DNA of 64,000 nt from Prevotella sp. DNF00663 (GCF_001553265.1 NZ_KQ960617.1:1-64000); one strand, 5' to 3'; shown: positions 42,012 through 51,611, counted from the first letter of the stretch. The notes: generated by a model from the letters alone, not told the origin. Program-made: numbers and translations.

Positions 42012-42800
42012 ATGACAAAGCCTATACTCCATACTTATAAACTGGCCGAAGGTGTTGTGGCTTTTAGCACGACACGGCATGGCGGAGTGAGTAAAGGCGA
42101 TTATGGAGAGTTTAATATCAACCCCTATTGTGGGGATGATGCGGAAGCGGTGGCTGATAATAGAGCCGCGTTTTGTGCGACATTAGGTATTGACGACGAC
42201 AGGTTGTTGTTGCCGCATCAGGTACATGGTACGGAGAATCGGGTGGTATCGGCCGACTTCTTTACCTTGCCCACTGGTGAACGTCGCATTATTCTCGATG
42301 GTGCGGATAGCATCATGACCGATATTCCGGGTGTTTGTATCGGTGTGTCGACAGCCGATTGCATCCCGGTTTTGCTTTACGATCCTGTGCATCGTGCCGG
42401 TTGTGCTGTTCATGCCGGTTGGCGTGGCACTGTAAAGCGCATTGTATTGAAGAGTGTCGCCGAGATGGTTGCAGCCTATGATACCAAACCTTCTGACCTA
42501 TTAGCAATCATTGGTCCCGGCATTTCACTGGAACATTTCGAAGTTGGACAGGAAGTTTACGATGAATTTGAGCAAGCATCGTTTGACATGTCTGCCATTA
42601 CGCGAAAGTTAAATAAGTGGCATATCGACCTGCCGGAGTGTAATCGACTCCAGCTACTACAGGCAGGCGTGGCTTCACAGTGCATTCGCATGAGTGGGAT
42701 ATGCACGTATGCTCATTCCGATGAATTCTTTTCGGCTCGTCGACTGGGTGTCGAATCCGGCCGAATATTCACTGGGATACTTTTGACAGAGACTATATAA
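42012..42800 (+). CDS. pgeF: Peptidoglycan editing factor PgeF (YfiH/DUF152 family)
   Basis: 262 residues. Family metal and active-site motifs are visible: STTRHGGVS, LLPHQVHGTEN, GVSTADCIPVLLYD, AVHAGWRGTV and the C-terminal MSGICTYAHSDEFFSARRLG. Formerly called polyphenol oxidase or laccase-like; members keep peptidoglycan precursors correct or act on purine nucleosides. It starts 10 bp after obgE. Confidence 0.9.
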   Translation: MTKPILHTYKLAEGVVAFSTTRHGGVSKGDYGEFNINPYCGDDAEAVADNRAAFCATLGIDDDRLLLPHQVHGTENRVVSADFFTLPTGERRIILDGADSIMTDIPGVCIGVSTADCIPVLLYDPVHRAGCAVHAGWRGTVKRIVLKSVAEMVAAYDTKPSDLLAIIGPGISLEHFEVGQEVYDEFEQASFDMSAITRKLNKWHIDLPECNRLQLLQAGVASQCIRMSGICTYAHSDEFFSARRLGVESGRIFTGILLTETI

Positions 42801-42819
42801 CAATTAAAACCTAAACAAA

Positions 42820-44007
42820 ATGAATACACGACTCAGACAGATTGTCATGGGCCTGACGCTTATTGGTATTACAACGGGATTTATGCCTGCTAAAGATACA
42901 TTCAGTGCGTCGGAACAACAACAAATCAGTATCAGCACACCGGGGCTGTTCAGTCGTTCCAATGCTTTCAGTGTAGACTTCAGTATACTTAAGAATAGCG
43001 ATTATTCTTTCCCACTTCCGGTGGGAAAGGCAGAGGTGGTGAATCAACAAGAAGTGAAGATAACGACCACGCAGGGCGATGCTGTAAAGGCTATGTTTGA
43101 AGGAGTAGTCCGTTTATCGCGTTCGGTGAACCGCTTCGGAAATGTGGTTGTCATTCGCCATAATAATGGATTGGAGACTGTGTACAGTCATAATGCGCAG
43201 AATTTGGTACAGGTGGGGCAGCACGTTCAGGCCGGACAGACAATCGCTATTGTGGGGTATGACGGTGCACAAGCTTATACCTTGTTTTCCATTATGGTGA
43301 ATGGAGCGCGTATTAATCCCGAAACAATTCTGGAAATAAAGTCACATCGATTGCGTAAACAGACTTTGTTGTGCAAACGTGTAGGCCAAAGAGTGAGTGT
43401 AACGGTATCGCAACCGGAGCCATCGAATGCAGGTTCACAGAGTTTGGCTATGGCTAATAAGGGTGGAACAAGCAATAGTATGAGCGGAGATGTGGACAAG
43501 AATCCGTTTGAAGGAGGCAATACGATTAGGCTGAATTTGTCTAATCTGTCGAAGATGGAGTGGTCTTATCCACTGTTAGGAAGTAAAGTGATAAGTCCGT
43601 ATGGCGGAAAACGTCACCATTCGGGTGTTGATTTGAAGACTAGACCGAACGACAATGTGCGTGCAGCATTTGATGGTGTGGTTACTCGTTCGGGGCGTTT
43701 CTCAGGCTATGGTAACTGTATCGTTATTAAGCATGCCAATAGCTTGGAGACACTTTATAGTCATCAATCAAAGAATCTAGTTAAGGCTGGGCAGCGAGTG
43801 AAAGCCGGAGAGGTGATAGGATTGACTGGTCGAACCGGTCGCGCCACCACGGAGCACTTACATTTTGAGGTGCATTTTCAAGGTCGAAAGGTGAATCCGG
43901 CTGTTGTCTTCGACCATGCCAACCGTTCTTTGCAGCAATGTACGCTCGTATTGTCAAAGAACGGGAATATCAAAAGCGAACGTAATTATTTCGCAGAGAA
44001 GAAGTAA
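42820..44007 (+). CDS. M23 family peptidase with two LytM-like domains
   Basis: 395 residues, signal peptide at the N terminus. Two related domains: the first (about 55-170, SYSFPL-type start, FGNVVVIRHNNGLETVYSHNAQNL) has lost the zinc ligands, while the second (about 245-365) keeps KRHHSGVDLKT and EHLHFEVHF for zinc and the catalytic His. It should cut peptidoglycan cross-links or be a regulator in the periplasm; the duplicated inactive domain may bind substrate. Last gene of the obgE-pgeF run. Confidence 0.88.
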   Translation: MNTRLRQIVMGLTLIGITTGFMPAKDTFSASEQQQISISTPGLFSRSNAFSVDFSILKNSDYSFPLPVGKAEVVNQQEVKITTTQGDAVKAMFEGVVRLSRSVNRFGNVVVIRHNNGLETVYSHNAQNLVQVGQHVQAGQTIAIVGYDGAQAYTLFSIMVNGARINPETILEIKSHRLRKQTLLCKRVGQRVSVTVSQPEPSNAGSQSLAMANKGGTSNSMSGDVDKNPFEGGNTIRLNLSNLSKMEWSYPLLGSKVISPYGGKRHHSGVDLKTRPNDNVRAAFDGVVTRSGRFSGYGNCIVIKHANSLETLYSHQSKNLVKAGQRVKAGEVIGLTGRTGRATTEHLHFEVHFQGRKVNPAVVFDHANRSLQQCTLVLSKNGNIKSERNYFAEKK

Positions 44008-44015
44008 GATGATGA

Positions 44016-44204
44016 TTACTTGTGCCGCTTAGCTCGTTGTTGTCTGTATTTAGCCTTCTGACGAGCTGAGCCTGAGCCGTGAGCTCCGGTGATATATTTC
44101 TTCTTCTTAGCTTTGGTCTTTACTTTATCATCATTCTGCCCGCTCTTATTGGATGCGGCCTTAAAGACCATTCCTGTTTCTATTATCTCGTTGATGTCGT
44201 TCAT
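44016..44204 (-). CDS. Small basic hypothetical protein
   Basis: About 62 residues from ATG 44204 (the longer frame upstream reads through repeat DNA). The N-terminal part NDINEIIETGMVFKAASNK is followed by a Lys/Arg-rich tail (TKAKKKKYITGAHGSGSARQKAKYRQQRAKRHK). No family recognised; possibly nucleic-acid or ribosome associated. It lies between the M23 gene and a repeat region. Confidence 0.5.
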   Translation of the reverse strand: MNDINEIIETGMVFKAASNKSGQNDDKVKTKAKKKKYITGAHGSGSARQKAKYRQQRAKRHK

Positions 44205-44222
44205 TGTGGTTTGAGTTGACGA

Positions 44223-44359
44223 GTTAACAAGTAGACAAGTTAACAAGTCTATTTTTGAATAAATAATTAAGTAGGCAAGTGAACGAGTTTACAAGTAGAT
44301 TAAAAGTTGTTGGTTGTGTTTTCTAACTAGTCTGCTTGTCAACTCGTTTACTTGTTAAC
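44223..44359. repeat. Inverted repeat of GTTAACAAGTAGACAAG type
   Basis: Arms 44223-44247 and 44335-44359 pair over 25 bp with three mismatches; a third, direct copy lies at about 44271-44298. The same 25-bp word occurs next to the palindromic elements at 39148-39172 and 51019-51043. Here the GC-rich core is absent. Confidence 0.7.
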
Positions 44360-44367
44360 TTTAACTC

Positions 44368-45546
44368 TTAGTGATGGAACAATCTCACTCCAGTGAATGC
44401 CATAGCAATGCCATATTTGTCGCATGTGTCGATAACATGGTCATCGCGGATGCTTCCACCGGCTTGTGCGATGAATTCAACGCCACTCTTATGGGCACGC
44501 TCGATGTTGTCTCCGAATGGGAAGAAAGCATCGCTACCGAGAGCAACTTTCGTGTTTTGGGCAATCCAAGCTTTCTTTTCTTCCATCGTAAGTACCTCCG
44601 GCTTCTCGGTAAAGAACTGCTGCCATACGCCATCTGCTAATACATCATCGTGCTCTTCGCTGATATAGACGTCTATGGTGTTGTCTCTGTCAGCGCGACG
44701 GATACCCGGTTTGAACGGAAGATTCATAACCTTGGGACATTGGCGCAACCACCATGTGTCGGCTTTGCTACCAGCTAAGCGAGTACAATGGATGCGACTT
44801 TGTTGTCCGGCCCCTATTCCTATGGCCTGACCATCCTTGACATAGCATACGGAATTGCTTTGGGTGTACTTTAAAGTAATCAATGCGATGATGAGATCGC
44901 GACGAGCTTCGTCGGTGAAAGTCTTATTCTGAGTGGGGATATTCTCGAAAAGTGCAGGATCATCGAGCTTGATTTCATTGCGTCCCTGTTCAAATGTGAT
45001 GCCGAATACTTGCTTATGTTCGATGGGATTCGGTCGATAGTTTGGATCAATCTTGATGACATTATAGGTGCCTTTACGCTTGTCTTTCAGGATTTCGATG
45101 GCTTCCGGCGTGTAATCGGGAGCAATAACTCCATCGCTAACCTCACGTTTTAAGAGGGTCGCGGTGACTGCGTCACAGGTGTCACTCAATGCAACGAAGT
45201 CGCCATACGAACACATTCGGTCAGCTCCTCTGGCACGAGCATAGGCACAAGCGATCGGAGAAAGCGGAAGTTTAACGTCGTCTACAAAGTAGATTTTCTT
45301 GAGTGTATCGCTCAAGGGGAGTCCTACGGCAGCGCCGGCTGGGCTTACGTGCTTGAAACTTGCGGCTGCCGGAAGTCCTGTTGCTTCCTTTAATTCTTTC
45401 ACAAGTTGCCAACTATTCAAGGCATCCATAAAGTTAATGTAGCCCGGGCGACCGTTAATGACTTCGATAGGTAGTTCGCCTTCTTCGATATAAATACGTG
45501 AAGGCTTCTGGTTCGGATTGCATCCGTACTTTAATGCGAGTTCTTT
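44368..45546 (-). CDS. Stand-alone AICAR transformylase (PurH C-terminal domain homologue)
   Basis: About 392 residues from ATG 45546 (MKELALKYGCNPNQKPSRIY). It matches only the formyltransferase half of PurH: AASFKHVSPAGAAVG with the catalytic Lys-His, ADRMCSYGDFVALSD, KYTQSNSVCYVKDGQAIGIGAGQQSRIHCTRLA, and AFFPFGDNIERAHKSGVEFIAQAGGSIRDD. The IMP cyclohydrolase domain is missing. Such free-standing versions exist beside full PurH in several anaerobes. It would make FAICAR in purine synthesis. Confidence 0.9.
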   Translation of the reverse strand, partial: KELALKYGCNPNQKPSRIYIEEGELPIEVINGRPGYINFMDALNSWQLVKELKEATGLPAAASFKHVSPAGAAVGLPLSDTLKKIYFVDDVKLPLSPIACAYARARGADRMCSYGDFVALSDTCDAVTATLLKREVSDGVIAPDYTPEAIEILKDKRKGTYNVIKIDPNYRPNPIEHKQVFGITFEQGRNEIKLDDPALFENIPTQNKTFTDEARRDLIIALITLKYTQSNSVCYVKDGQAIGIGAGQQSRIHCTRLAGSKADTWWLRQCPKVMNLPFKPGIRRADRDNTIDVYISEEHDDVLADGVWQQFFTEKPEVLTMEEKKAWIAQNTKVALGSDAFFPFGDNIERAHKSGVEFIAQAGGSIRDDHVIDTCDKYGIAMAFTGVRLFHH

Positions 45547-45640
45547 CATACAGCAGGATAAGTTGAATATCTTATGCAAAGATACTTGATTTTACACAAA
45601 AAGGGAAGAGATAAGGTCACATTTCCTATTCTTTGAGAAT

Positions 45641-45680
45641 AAAAAAAGTGCAACGACATTCTGTCATGTCATTGCACTTG
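45641..45680 (-). terminator. Terminator after trxA
   Basis: On the minus strand AAGTGCAATGACA and TGTCGTTGCACTT pair with one mismatch, followed by a T7 run. Confidence 0.85.
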
Positions 45681-45702
45681 TATGTTTAAAACATTCTGTA
45701 GA

Positions 45703-46017
45703 TTACAGAAGTACCTTGAATTTCTCTTCAATACGTTCTTTGCTTGCAGCACCAACAAACTTGTCAACCAGCTGACCTCCCTTGAAGAAGAGGATAGTTG
45801 GGATGTTGCGAACACCATACTCCATTGCGATTTCGTTGTTTTCCTCAACATCGCACTTGCCTACAACGATTTTGCCGTCGTAGTCGTTTGCCAACTCTGA
45901 GATGATAGGACCAACCATACGGCAAGGTCCACACCATGTTGCCCATAGGTCAACTACCAAAGGTAACTCTCCATTTTTGTAACTCTCAAAGTTCTCGTTT
46001 GTAATTTTAACTTCCAT
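45703..46017 (-). CDS. trxA: Thioredoxin
   Basis: 104 residues with the redox motif ATWCGPCRMVGP and cis-Pro in RNIPTILFFKGGQLVDKFVGA. No signal peptide, so cytoplasmic. It reduces disulfides for ribonucleotide reductase and others. It is 106 bp downstream of dnaE on the same strand and has a strong terminator. Confidence 0.96.
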   Translation of the reverse strand: MEVKITNENFESYKNGELPLVVDLWATWCGPCRMVGPIISELANDYDGKIVVGKCDVEENNEIAMEYGVRNIPTILFFKGGQLVDKFVGAASKERIEEKFKVLL

Positions 46018-46123
46018 CTTTTCGTTCTTTAATATTCTATATGTATTTTATTATTCTTGTCACAATATTGTTATGAGCAAACTGTATGCCAAAAGTCGCG
46101 ACCGATAGTAATTGCCATTTTTG

Positions 46124-49100
46124 TCAGTTCACGTGGTAACTCATGACTGGATTAGACTCTACATAGTTTACAAAGTCGCGAGTAAGGCCTATTTCATGAG
46201 CTCTTGAACGCAGTATTAAGTTTGAATTATGCTCTTTATCAACTACTTGTATGAAGAGCATTGTGTGTCCCGGACTGTCTGATACCAGTGTAGATATGTC
46301 GTTTACTATGGTCTCGTTGATGTCGTTGATGTCCATACTGATGGTGAATCTTTCGATGCGTGTGTCGCGAATAGTTTGCATATACTGGATGTCGGCAATC
46401 TTAAAGTCGACGTAGGTGCTTGTGGGATATCTCTTGCTACAGTTCGCTTTCATGAAGATGATGGCTCCCTGAATAAACATTCCGCTCCATCTGCCCCATT
46501 CGGCATCCATGATAAAGAGTTCACCACTGCCTTCGAAGTCTTCTAAAGTGACTACTCCATAGGGCTTACCTGATTTGGTGAAACCGGATTTTACGGCCGT
46601 TACCATACCGCCAATTGTTATCTCTTGCTTGCCAACGAGAGCTTCCTTGTCCTCTAATTCGGCACAATGTGTGTTGCACATAGAGTTCAAGATGATGCTG
46701 AATTCATCGAGAGGATGAGCCGACAGATAAATACCTACGAGGTCGCGCTCATGATTTAATTTCTCTATTGTGCTCCATTCTTCCACTTGAGGAATGGGAG
46801 GAGTGGCTATCTCTACGGCGTCTGAACCTCCAAACAAGGAGTTACGAGCCTCTGCCTGTTCCGCTTGATACAACTGACCATAGCGAACCAAGGTGTCCAA
46901 GAAGGCGTCACCTTTATTATTCTTGCCGAAATATTGCTCGCGTTTCAGCCCGAAACAATCAAATCCGCCACTCATGGCGAGCGATTCAAAGGCTTTCCTA
47001 TTGACGTTAGAGAAATCTACTCGTTGTGCAAAGTCGAATATATCCTTGTATGGCCCATTCTCATTTCGCTCGTTGATGATAGCTTCTGCGGCCTGTTCGC
47101 CCATTCCTTTGATGGCTGCCAAACCAAATCTTATCTCGCCTTTTTGGTTTACACCGAAGTTACCATAGCTCTCGTTGACACTCGGTTCCAGCGTAGGAAT
47201 ACCCATAGACTTACATTCATCCATGAGTTTCGTGATTTCTTTGATGTCGCTTTTACGTCGTGTCATAATGGCAGCCATAAACTCTGCCGGGTAATGGGCT
47301 TTCATATAAGCCGTCTGGAAAGCCACCCAACTATAGCAAGCTGCATGAGACTTGTTGAAAGCATAGGATGCAAACTTCTTCCATTCTTCCCAGATATGAT
47401 TCAAAGTCTTGTGGTCATGCCCGCGTGCTTCGCCTCCCTCGTAGAACAATTTCTCCAGTTTGTTCATCTGGTCAATCTTCTTTTTACCCATAGCTTTACG
47501 CAATGTGTCGCTCTGTCCACGCGTAAAGCCAGCCAATAAGCGGCTCAGAAGCATGACTTGCTCTTGATAAACGGTGATGCCATACGTATCTTTTAGATAC
47601 TTTTCCATCTCAGGAATAGGGTAGGTGATAGGCTCTTTGCCGAGCTTACGGGCAATGAACGACGGAATATTGTCCATTGGTCCGGGGCGGTAGAGGGCGT
47701 TCATGGCAATGAGATCGCCAAATACCGTGGGATGAAGTTCGCGCAGATATTTTTGCATACCGGGCGATTCAAACTGGAAAGTACCAATCGTTCGTCCCTG
47801 TTGATAGAGCTGATAGGTAAGCTCATCGTCAATAGGTATGTTGTCAAGGTCTACTTCTACGCCCGTTGTCAGCTTTACATTCTTGACAGCTTCTTTCAAC
47901 TCAGAGAGCGTCTTGAGTCCGAGGAAGTCCATCTTAATGAGTCCGGTAGACTCGATAACGTGCCCATCGTACTGCGTCACAGGCACTTTTAAGTCCTTAA
48001 AGTCGGGATCGTCGGCCGTTGAGATAGGCACCCAATCGCTGATAGGGTCGCGACAAATGATGAATCCGCAGGCATGGATACCCGTTCCGCGTACCGTTCC
48101 TTCAAGCATCTTTGCATACTTCATGGTGTTACGTTCGCGTGGGTCGATCGAAGCTTCCGCCTCGCGTAGCATGTCAACGCTCTTGATAGCGTTGGTAAGA
48201 TTCATCTTCAAACCATTCGGCAGACGGTCGGGGATAGCTTTACAGAGTGCATTCGCTTTTTCCAACGGGAGTTTTTCTACACGTGCCACATCCTTGATGG
48301 AGTTTTTCGTAGCCATACTTCCGTAGGTAATGATATGCGCACAGTTCTCGTGACCATACTTATCCATCACCCATTGGAGCACGCGTCCACGTCCGTCATC
48401 GTCGAAGTCGGTATCAATATCGGGGAGAGAAATACGGTCGGGGTTGAGGAAACGCTCAAACAGCAAGTCGTATTTCAACGGGTCTATCTTCGTGATTCCT
48501 AAACAATAGGCAGCTACCGAACCCGCAGCAGAGCCACGGCCGGGACCTACCATCACTCCTAACTGCTCGCGAGCAGAGTTGATGAAGTCTTGTACAATGA
48601 GGAAGTAGCCGGGGAATCCCATTGTCTTCATCACGTGAAGTTCAAATCTGATGCGCTCTTCTACCTCTTTTGGCACCGGGTCTCCATATATTCTTTTGGC
48701 TCCTTGGAATGTCAATTCATCCAAATAGTCGGCTTCAAACTTGATTCGATAAATCTTGTCGTAACCACCAAGATGTTTGATTCGCTTCTCTCCATCTTCG
48801 GCCGACATGGGATTTTCGCCATTCTCGTCGCTGCAAAATTCCTTATATAAGTCTTCTTCTGTGAATTTTTGACGCCACTGTTCTTCTGTTCCGAAGCTCT
48901 CCGGGATTGGGAAGAAAGGCATCACCGGGTCGTGGTCAATACTGTAGAATTCCACTTTGTCCAGAATCTCAAGCGTATTTCGCATGGCTTCCGGATGGTC
49001 GGGGAACACCTCGTTCATCTCTTCGCGCGTCTTAAACCACTCCTGTTTGCTGTAGCGCATGCGGTTCGGATCGTCCAAATCCTTTCCTGTGGCTAGGCAA

Positions 49101-49831
49101 AGCAGGTGGTCGTGCGCCTCGGCCGTCTCTTTATCTTCGAAGTGGCAGTCGTTGGTACAGACGAGTTTGATGCCCAATTCCTTGCTGAAGTCTTCCAATA
49201 CAGCATTCACTTTCTGCTGTAAAGGATAGGCAGTACGATTGGCTAGCAGGGTAGGGTCGGTAACTTGATGGCGTTGTAACTCCAAATAAAAGTCGTCACC
49301 GAATAGATTCTTGTACCATAGACATGCTTCGCGTGCGCCGTCAAGATCGTCGGCCATAATCTTACGAGGTACCTCTCCGGCCAAGCAAGCTGTACAAATG
49401 ATAAGTCCTTCGTGGTATTTCTCTAGGTCTTCGCGGTCAGTTCTCGGTCGGTAGTAGTAACCGTCTACCCACGAACGCGATACCAATTTAATAAGATTCT
49501 TGTATCCTTGATAGTTCTTGGCAAGTACAATGAGGTGATAACCCGAATTGTCACCATTCTCTTTCACCTTGTCTTCCTTGCGATGGCGGGCCACATACAT
49601 CTCGCAACCCAATATGGGTTTGAAAGGTTCCAGTCCATCTGCCTTTCGTTTTTTGTTGACTTCGCTACAATAATCCCAAAATTCCTTAATGCCAAACATG
49701 ACGCCATGGTCGGTAATGGCCATGCCTTTCATGCCGTTGCCAATGGCTTTATTGACCAAGTTTGAAATCTTGGACTGGCCATCTAGAATAGAATAATAGG
49801 TGTGAACGTGTAAATGAACGAAATCTTCCAT
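46124..49831 (-). CDS. dnaE: DNA polymerase III alpha subunit
   Basis: 1235 residues, normal for DnaE of Bacteroidetes. PHP domain at the N terminus (FVHLHVHTYYSILDG), polymerase core with GPGRGSAAGSVAAYCLGIT and the catalytic PDIDTDFDDDGR, MALYRPGP-like MNALYRPGPMDNIPSF, QEQVMLLSRLLAGFT, and an OB-fold near the C terminus (ITIGGMVTAVKSGFTKSGKPYGVVTLED). It is the replicative polymerase. It is divergent from psd with separate promoters. Confidence 0.97.
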   Translation of the reverse strand: MEDFVHLHVHTYYSILDGQSKISNLVNKAIGNGMKGMAITDHGVMFGIKEFWDYCSEVNKKRKADGLEPFKPILGCEMYVARHRKEDKVKENGDNSGYHLIVLAKNYQGYKNLIKLVSRSWVDGYYYRPRTDREDLEKYHEGLIICTACLAGEVPRKIMADDLDGAREACLWYKNLFGDDFYLELQRHQVTDPTLLANRTAYPLQQKVNAVLEDFSKELGIKLVCTNDCHFEDKETAEAHDHLLCLATGKDLDDPNRMRYSKQEWFKTREEMNEVFPDHPEAMRNTLEILDKVEFYSIDHDPVMPFFPIPESFGTEEQWRQKFTEEDLYKEFCSDENGENPMSAEDGEKRIKHLGGYDKIYRIKFEADYLDELTFQGAKRIYGDPVPKEVEERIRFELHVMKTMGFPGYFLIVQDFINSAREQLGVMVGPGRGSAAGSVAAYCLGITKIDPLKYDLLFERFLNPDRISLPDIDTDFDDDGRGRVLQWVMDKYGHENCAHIITYGSMATKNSIKDVARVEKLPLEKANALCKAIPDRLPNGLKMNLTNAIKSVDMLREAEASIDPRERNTMKYAKMLEGTVRGTGIHACGFIICRDPISDWVPISTADDPDFKDLKVPVTQYDGHVIESTGLIKMDFLGLKTLSELKEAVKNVKLTTGVEVDLDNIPIDDELTYQLYQQGRTIGTFQFESPGMQKYLRELHPTVFGDLIAMNALYRPGPMDNIPSFIARKLGKEPITYPIPEMEKYLKDTYGITVYQEQVMLLSRLLAGFTRGQSDTLRKAMGKKKIDQMNKLEKLFYEGGEARGHDHKTLNHIWEEWKKFASYAFNKSHAACYSWVAFQTAYMKAHYPAEFMAAIMTRRKSDIKEITKLMDECKSMGIPTLEPSVNESYGNFGVNQKGEIRFGLAAIKGMGEQAAEAIINERNENGPYKDIFDFAQRVDFSNVNRKAFESLAMSGGFDCFGLKREQYFGKNNKGDAFLDTLVRYGQLYQAEQAEARNSLFGGSDAVEIATPPIPQVEEWSTIEKLNHERDLVGIYLSAHPLDEFSIILNSMCNTHCAELEDKEALVGKQEITIGGMVTAVKSGFTKSGKPYGVVTLEDFEGSGELFIMDAEWGRWSGMFIQGAIIFMKANCSKRYPTSTYVDFKIADIQYMQTIRDTRIERFTISMDINDINETIVNDISTLVSDSPGHTMLFIQVVDKEHNSNLILRSRAHEIGLTRDFVNYVESNPVMSYHVN

Positions 49832-49853
49832 GAAAAAAACACAATTAGGAGTT

Positions 49854-49861
49854 CAAAGTTA
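49854..49861 (-). promoter_or_regulatory. -7 box of dnaE
   Basis: TAACTTTG on the minus strand, 22 nt before the dnaE start. Confidence 0.6.
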
Positions 49862-49900
49862 CGGCTTATCCCCGACACAACAAAAGAAAAATAGTAAATT

Positions 49901-49932
49901 TTTGTGGAGCTAACAAAAAATCATTAACTTTG
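49901..49932 (+). promoter_or_regulatory. Promoter of psd
   Basis: TTTG (49901-49904), 20 bp, TAACTTTG (49925-49932): canonical. Leader about 100 nt. Confidence 0.65.
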
Positions 49933-50036
49933 CAAATGGTAGGTAAAAGGCCTTCCCAGTATTATTGAGCATAAGTCAGAACAACCTTTGGCACCGGCTA
50001 ACGCCTTGTTGAAATGTTCGCATATCCTTAGTTACT

Positions 50037-50732
50037 ATGATTAAAAGAATCAATAAACTCAAAAAGATACGCATACACAGAGAAGGTACCGATACACTTC
50101 TTTATGGTTTTATCGTAATGGCTTCCATTATATTATTATTATGGAGAGGCTTTGATACCAAGATCCCTTTTTGGGTGGTTTTGGTTGTTTTTTCAACAAT
50201 CTATGGTATCGTACTGAACTTCTACCGCTGTCCCATTCGCTATTTCTCTGCCGAAGACAATACCGATAAGGTGGTTGTAGCTCCTGCCGATGGCCGAATC
50301 GTGGTTATAGAGGAAGTAGAAGAGAACGAATATTTCCACGACAAACGTCTTATGATTAGTATTTTCATGAGTCTGTGGAATGTCCATGCCAACTGGTTCC
50401 CTGTAGACGGTAAGGTGAAATTCGTATGCCATAAGGATGGAAACTATCATAAGGCATGGTTACCTAAAGCTAGTTCGGAGAACGAACATGCTGATGTGAT
50501 GATTACTACACCCGATGGAGTGGACGTATTGTGCCGTCAGATAGCCGGCGCCATGGCTCGTCGCATTGTTACTTATGCCAAGGAGGGCGAAGATTGCTAT
50601 ATTGATGAGCATCTTGGTTTCATCAAGTTGGGTAGCCGTGTAGATGTATTCTTGCCTATAGGTACAGAAGTTTGTGTCAAGATGGGACAATCTACAACCG
50701 GTGACCAAACTATTATTGCGCGGTTGAAATAA
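50037..50732 (+). CDS. psd: Phosphatidylserine decarboxylase proenzyme
   Basis: 231 residues of the short (archaeal-type) family: an N-terminal membrane part ([26 protein letters not shown]), [14 protein letters not shown], the [15 protein letters not shown] stretch and the self-cleavage site [14 protein letters not shown], where Ser becomes the pyruvoyl group. It makes phosphatidylethanolamine. pssA, which makes its substrate, lies 4 kb away. Confidence 0.93.
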   Translation: MIKRINKLKKIRIHREGTDTLLYGFIVMASIILLLWRGFDTKIPFWVVLVVFSTIYGIVLNFYRCPIRYFSAEDNTDKVVVAPADGRIVVIEEVEENEYFHDKRLMISIFMSLWNVHANWFPVDGKVKFVCHKDGNYHKAWLPKASSENEHADVMITTPDGVDVLCRQIAGAMARRIVTYAKEGEDCYIDEHLGFIKLGSRVDVFLPIGTEVCVKMGQSTTGDQTIIARLK

Positions 50733-50769
50733 CCAACTCGGAAAATTATTCAATTTATTATATTCGATA

Positions 50770-50806
50770 AGTTGCTTCTCTTTATCTAAGAGGAGCAACT
50801 TTTTTA
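50770..50806 (+). terminator. Terminator after psd
   Basis: AAGTTGCTTCTCTT and AAGAGGAGCAACTT pair with one mismatch across a short loop, then TTTTT. Confidence 0.85.
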
Positions 50807-50886
50807 TGCCGTAAATTTGACTTGTGATGTAGGGACGGATAGTATTTGCCCTATATTGGAAGTCTCTCTTGTCTTATAACTCAATA

Positions 50887-51043
50887 ACTCGTCAACTTAA
50901 AAACGGCCAAACTTAATTTACTGCAAGGGTATGGCAACATTGCTGTTTCGCCCTTTCAGTAATGCTGCCAAGCCTAGGCAGCAATGCTGGCAAGCCGTTG
51001 CATTTCGCTGATAGATAAGTTGACGAGTAGACAAGTTAACGAG
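50887..51043. repeat. Intergenic palindromic element, copy 4
   Basis: Between the convergent psd and tadA genes. Outer arms ACTCGTCAACTT (50887-50898) and AAGTTGACGAGT (51017-51028) are perfect. Inside lie CTGCAAGGGTATGGCAACAT, CAGTAATGCTGCCAAGCC and GGCAGCAATGCTGGCAAGCC. It is followed by GTTGACGAGTAGACAAGTTA (25-bp word, 51019-51043). No gene in this 340-bp gap. Confidence 0.75.
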
Positions 51044-51072
51044 TTGGGAGTGTGAAATGATGGGGATAGAAA

Positions 51073-51531
51073 TTATCTTTTGCTTCTGAAGAACTCTTGC
51101 ATCAAGGCTTTGCACTCCTCTTCCAGTATCCCTCCAACGATTGCTGCTTTGGGATGGAGGGCATGGGGAGCGTATTCCGTGTATCCACGTTTTTCATCGG
51201 GCGCTCCATAGACGACACGACTCATTTGAGACCATCCCAAGGCGCCGGCACACATTACACAGGGTTCGACGGTGACATAGAGTGTACAATCTTGTAAATA
51301 CTTCCCTCCGAGCGTGTTGGCAGCCGCAGTGATGGCTTGCATCTCGGCATGTGCTGTGACATCATTGAGCGTTTCGGTGAGGTTGTGCGCCCTGCTGATG
51401 ATACGACCTCGGCATACCACGACTGCACCAATGGGTATCTCGCCCTCGTCTAAAGCCCGATGTGCTTCGTCTAGCGCTTTGAGCATGAATTGCTCATCTA
51501 TCTTTTTTAGTTCTTCTTCCTTTGTTATCAT
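51073..51531 (-). CDS. tadA: tRNA-specific adenosine deaminase
   Basis: 152 residues of the cytidine/deoxycytidylate deaminase fold: zinc site TAHAEMQAI and VEPCVMCAGAL, with the AHNLTE segment and the C-terminal ILEEECKALMQEFFRSKR. It makes inosine at the wobble position of tRNA-Arg. The -7 box ends 5 nt before the start codon. Confidence 0.93.
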   Translation of the reverse strand: MITKEEELKKIDEQFMLKALDEAHRALDEGEIPIGAVVVCRGRIISRAHNLTETLNDVTAHAEMQAITAAANTLGGKYLQDCTLYVTVEPCVMCAGALGWSQMSRVVYGAPDEKRGYTEYAPHALHPKAAIVGGILEEECKALMQEFFRSKR

Positions 51532-51536
51532 GGCTG

Positions 51537-51544
51537 CAAAAATA
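51537..51544 (-). promoter_or_regulatory. -7 box of tadA
   Basis: TATTTTTG on the minus strand, 5 nt before ATG 51531, implying a leaderless transcript. Confidence 0.5.
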
Positions 51545-51577
51545 AGGTATTTTATTGTAAGAATGGAAGAATTGTAT

Positions 51578-51585
51578 TATTTTTG
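51578..51585 (+). promoter_or_regulatory. -7 box of the 51612 operon
   Basis: TATTTTTG, 26 nt before ATG 51612. An AGGAGG at 51604-51609, rare in this group, lies only 2 nt from the start codon, closer than the usual optimum. Confidence 0.5.
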
Positions 51586-51611
51586 CAACTAATCAAACCC
51601 GATAGGAGGTC

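Noticed and set aside
49933..50036. Possible tRNA or structured RNA in the psd leader
   Set aside because: No cloverleaf with matching acceptor, D, anticodon and T arms can be formed.
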